Source: Taishania sp037189645 (GTDB taxonomy: Bacteria; Bacteroidota; Bacteroidia; Flavobacteriales_D; Crocinitomicaceae). From it: a stretch of DNA of 64,000 bases. The position numbers and the translations under genes are program-made. The notes under the pieces were generated by a model. The model had not been told where the DNA came from and ran no database searches. It saw only the letters and a list, made by a program, of their open reading frames with translations. The stretch covers positions 1 to 64,000 of the forward strand of contig JBBCIY010000001.1 in NCBI GenBank assembly GCA_037189645.1, written 5' to 3'. Below are positions 62,373 to 64,000 of the stretch, one piece after another; within the stretch, counting starts at the first letter, position 1, and every line of letters begins with the position of its first letter.

Positions 62373-64000
62373 ATGAAAGCATTTTTTCAAAAAAACTGGA
62401 TTCATTTTGCTGCTATGGCAGTGATGTTTATCATTGTCGCTATCTTTTTTCAGCCTGTATTTGAAGGGTTTGCCGTAAAACAGCACGACCTGGAACAGTG
62501 GAGGGGGATGGCGCAGGAAACACTCTCATACAGAGAAAAGTCAGGAGAACATCCGTTGTGGACAAACTCCATGTTTTCAGGGATGCCGGTTATCCAGATT
62601 ACAATGTTGTATACAGGAAACTTTCTTCAAAAAATTGTAAATTTCTACTATGAGGTAGTTTCATTGCCGATCGGCCTGGTGTTCCTGCACATGGTCAGCT
62701 TTTATTTCATGGCTGTTATGCTGAGGATCCGGCCTGTTATTGCTGTCATCGGAGCGATCGCTTATAGCTTTGCCAGCTACGAAATCATCATTATCCAGGC
62801 AGGGCATTCCGCGAAATCAATGGCTTCGGCTTATTTGCCGCTATTGTTGGGAGCATTCATATATGCATACCGCTATAGGAGCTGGTTTGCCGTTGCGTTT
62901 TCGGGCATCATCATGACCGTAGAGCTTTCGTCTAACCACGTTCAGGTAACTTACTATATGATCTTCTTACTGGTATTTGTTGGAATTTACTTCTTCATCC
63001 AGGCGGCGAAAGAAAAAACATTCGGAGCATTTACCAGGATTACGATAGGATTGATTGTAGCGTACGGACTGGCCGGGATCGTCAACAGTCCGAATATCTT
63101 TTTAACAAGTGATTATGCTAAGTACACGATCCGCGGGGCAAATGACATAACAATAACCCCGGAAGGTACGGACGCCTCCAACCAATCAAAAGGACTGGAC
63201 AGGGATTATATCACCAACTGGTCGTATGGCATTGATGAAACGTTTACATTGATCTCTCCTAACGTAAAAGGTGGAGGATCGTTTTACATCGGCGGGAGCC
63301 AGTTTGAGCCGCTCCTGGAAAATTCAGAATTCAGTTCGGATGTAAAAAACAGCTTAATGCGTTCTCCTGCGTATTGGGGAGACCAGCCGTTTACTTCCGG
63401 GCCGGTCTATATTGGAGTGGTTGTCGTATTCCTGGCGTTTTTGGGTCTGATCTTTCTGAAGACCGGGTTGAAATGGCCGTTATTCATCATGGCTGTTCTG
63501 GCAGTCGCCTTGTCATGGGGGAAAAACTTCATGGGATTGACCGACTTTTTCATTGATTATATTCCTGGCTACAATAAATTCAGGACGGTAACCATCATTT
63601 TGATAATGGTTGAACTGACGATCCCTGTCATTGGGGTTTTATTCCTGGACATGCTGGTAAAAGAAAAGGAGCAGATCCGGGAAAAGAAAAATATCCTCCT
63701 GGCTTCCGTTACAGGTTTTTTCCTGTTCTTGCTGGTTGTGAAAGTTGTAGGGCTGGGAGACGGATATATGAGTGCTCCGGAGAAAGAGCAACTGGCCAAT
63801 ATCGAAAGCCTGATCATAAGAGATCTAAGTTCATATGATCCCGAAACATTAAAAGCGGAGATCAACCTTGATGTAAATAATCCCGGCCAGGTAGCGGAAT
63901 ATGTTTCTTACAGGAAACAGGCATATACTGAGAATTTCGAGAATGTAAAGTCATTGAGAGAAAGCATTTTTAACGCAAGTATGAATCGTTCGCTTGCCTT
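62373..64000 (+). CDS. YfhO family membrane protein, 3' end outside window
   Basis: An open frame from ATG 62373 (MKAFFQKNWIHFAAM) runs to the window end, at least 542 codons, and is incomplete. It has at least ten hydrophobic helices and the YfhO-family features of Bacteroidota: PVFEGFAVKQHDLEQW, then SGEHPLWTNSMFSGMP, then a long membrane part with a periplasmic loop containing WSYGIDETFTLI. YfhO in Firmicutes is tied to lipoteichoic acid glycosylation; here it is probably a GT-C-like or carrier membrane protein. Function unknown. Confidence 0.85.
   Translation, partial: MKAFFQKNWIHFAAMAVMFIIVAIFFQPVFEGFAVKQHDLEQWRGMAQETLSYREKSGEHPLWTNSMFSGMPVIQITMLYTGNFLQKIVNFYYEVVSLPIGLVFLHMVSFYFMAVMLRIRPVIAVIGAIAYSFASYEIIIIQAGHSAKSMASAYLPLLLGAFIYAYRYRSWFAVAFSGIIMTVELSSNHVQVTYYMIFLLVFVGIYFFIQAAKEKTFGAFTRITIGLIVAYGLAGIVNSPNIFLTSDYAKYTIRGANDITITPEGTDASNQSKGLDRDYITNWSYGIDETFTLISPNVKGGGSFYIGGSQFEPLLENSEFSSDVKNSLMRSPAYWGDQPFTSGPVYIGVVVVFLAFLGLIFLKTGLKWPLFIMAVLAVALSWGKNFMGLTDFFIDYIPGYNKFRTVTIILIMVELTIPVIGVLFLDMLVKEKEQIREKKNILLASVTGFFLFLLVVKVVGLGDGYMSAPEKEQLANIESLIIRDLSSYDPETLKAEINLDVNNPGQVAEYVSYRKQAYTENFENVKSLRESIFNASMNRSLA

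Overview
The window comes from a Bacteroidota chromosome, most likely Flavobacteriales and perhaps close to Crocinitomicaceae/Fluviicola (the phylum call is firm, the family call is tentative). The reasons are several proteins with type IX secretion system (T9SS) sorting domains of both type A and type B (CHU_C, 'gliding motility-associated C-terminal'), a PorE-like outer-membrane/peptidoglycan linker, a TonB-dependent receptor with a carboxypeptidase-like N-domain, a long Bacteroidota-type NusB, a PUR/DUF3276 protein, a leucine dehydrogenase, and recurrent TAnnTTTG promoter elements with TTG about 20 bases upstream. I see no insertion sequence, prophage, CRISPR array or integrase. Most of the window is core chromosome with an accessory block of large secreted proteins.

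Layout. 1-109: end of a 5S rRNA gene and its terminator, then a G-depleted spacer. 435-9983: housekeeping genes (S9 peptidase and DUF4421 barrel; obgE-PAP2; L,D-transpeptidase; proline dehydrogenase; aroB; tRNA-Leu(GAG); nadC-DUF4783). 10187-22648: secreted M43 metalloprotease, MlaFE-type ABC pair, SprT-like/mannose-1-P guanylyltransferase/TonB_C operon, a 1361-residue type B T9SS substrate and a WG-repeat protein. 22770-27291: minus-strand block (DUF4139 protein, unknown secreted protein, PUR protein, ABC exporter). 27390-30152: leucine dehydrogenase, nusB, DUF1573 lipoprotein, yajC. 30259-34385: queE, PorE-like, UbiA-family, Maf.

34506-45061 is the most distinctive stretch. Two consecutive gene pairs each join a small secreted protein (115 and 126 residues, related to each other) to a giant type B T9SS substrate (995 and 2198 residues). 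The larger giant carries four 72-residue repeats followed by eleven ~94-residue repeats, some nearly identical at DNA level.

45168-62344 holds an HPP protein, a ribulose-phosphate-epimerase-like barrel fused to CBS domains, a type I-beta DAHP synthase followed by a KdsC-like phosphatase with an extra N-domain, a saccharopine/alanine-dehydrogenase-like enzyme, a UMF1-type MFS transporter overlapping an AraC regulator with an HMA-like N-domain, a CrtI-like oxidoreductase, a peptide-binding lipoprotein co-directional with a TonB-dependent receptor, dxs, a small T9SS-like protein and a sigma-54 response regulator without a DNA-binding domain. The window ends inside a YfhO-family membrane protein.

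The best candidates for something undescribed are the small-secreted-protein/giant-substrate pairs, the epimerase-CBS fusion, the HTH-less sigma-54 activator and the SBP-TonB receptor pair. All functional statements are from sequence reading; no database search was run.
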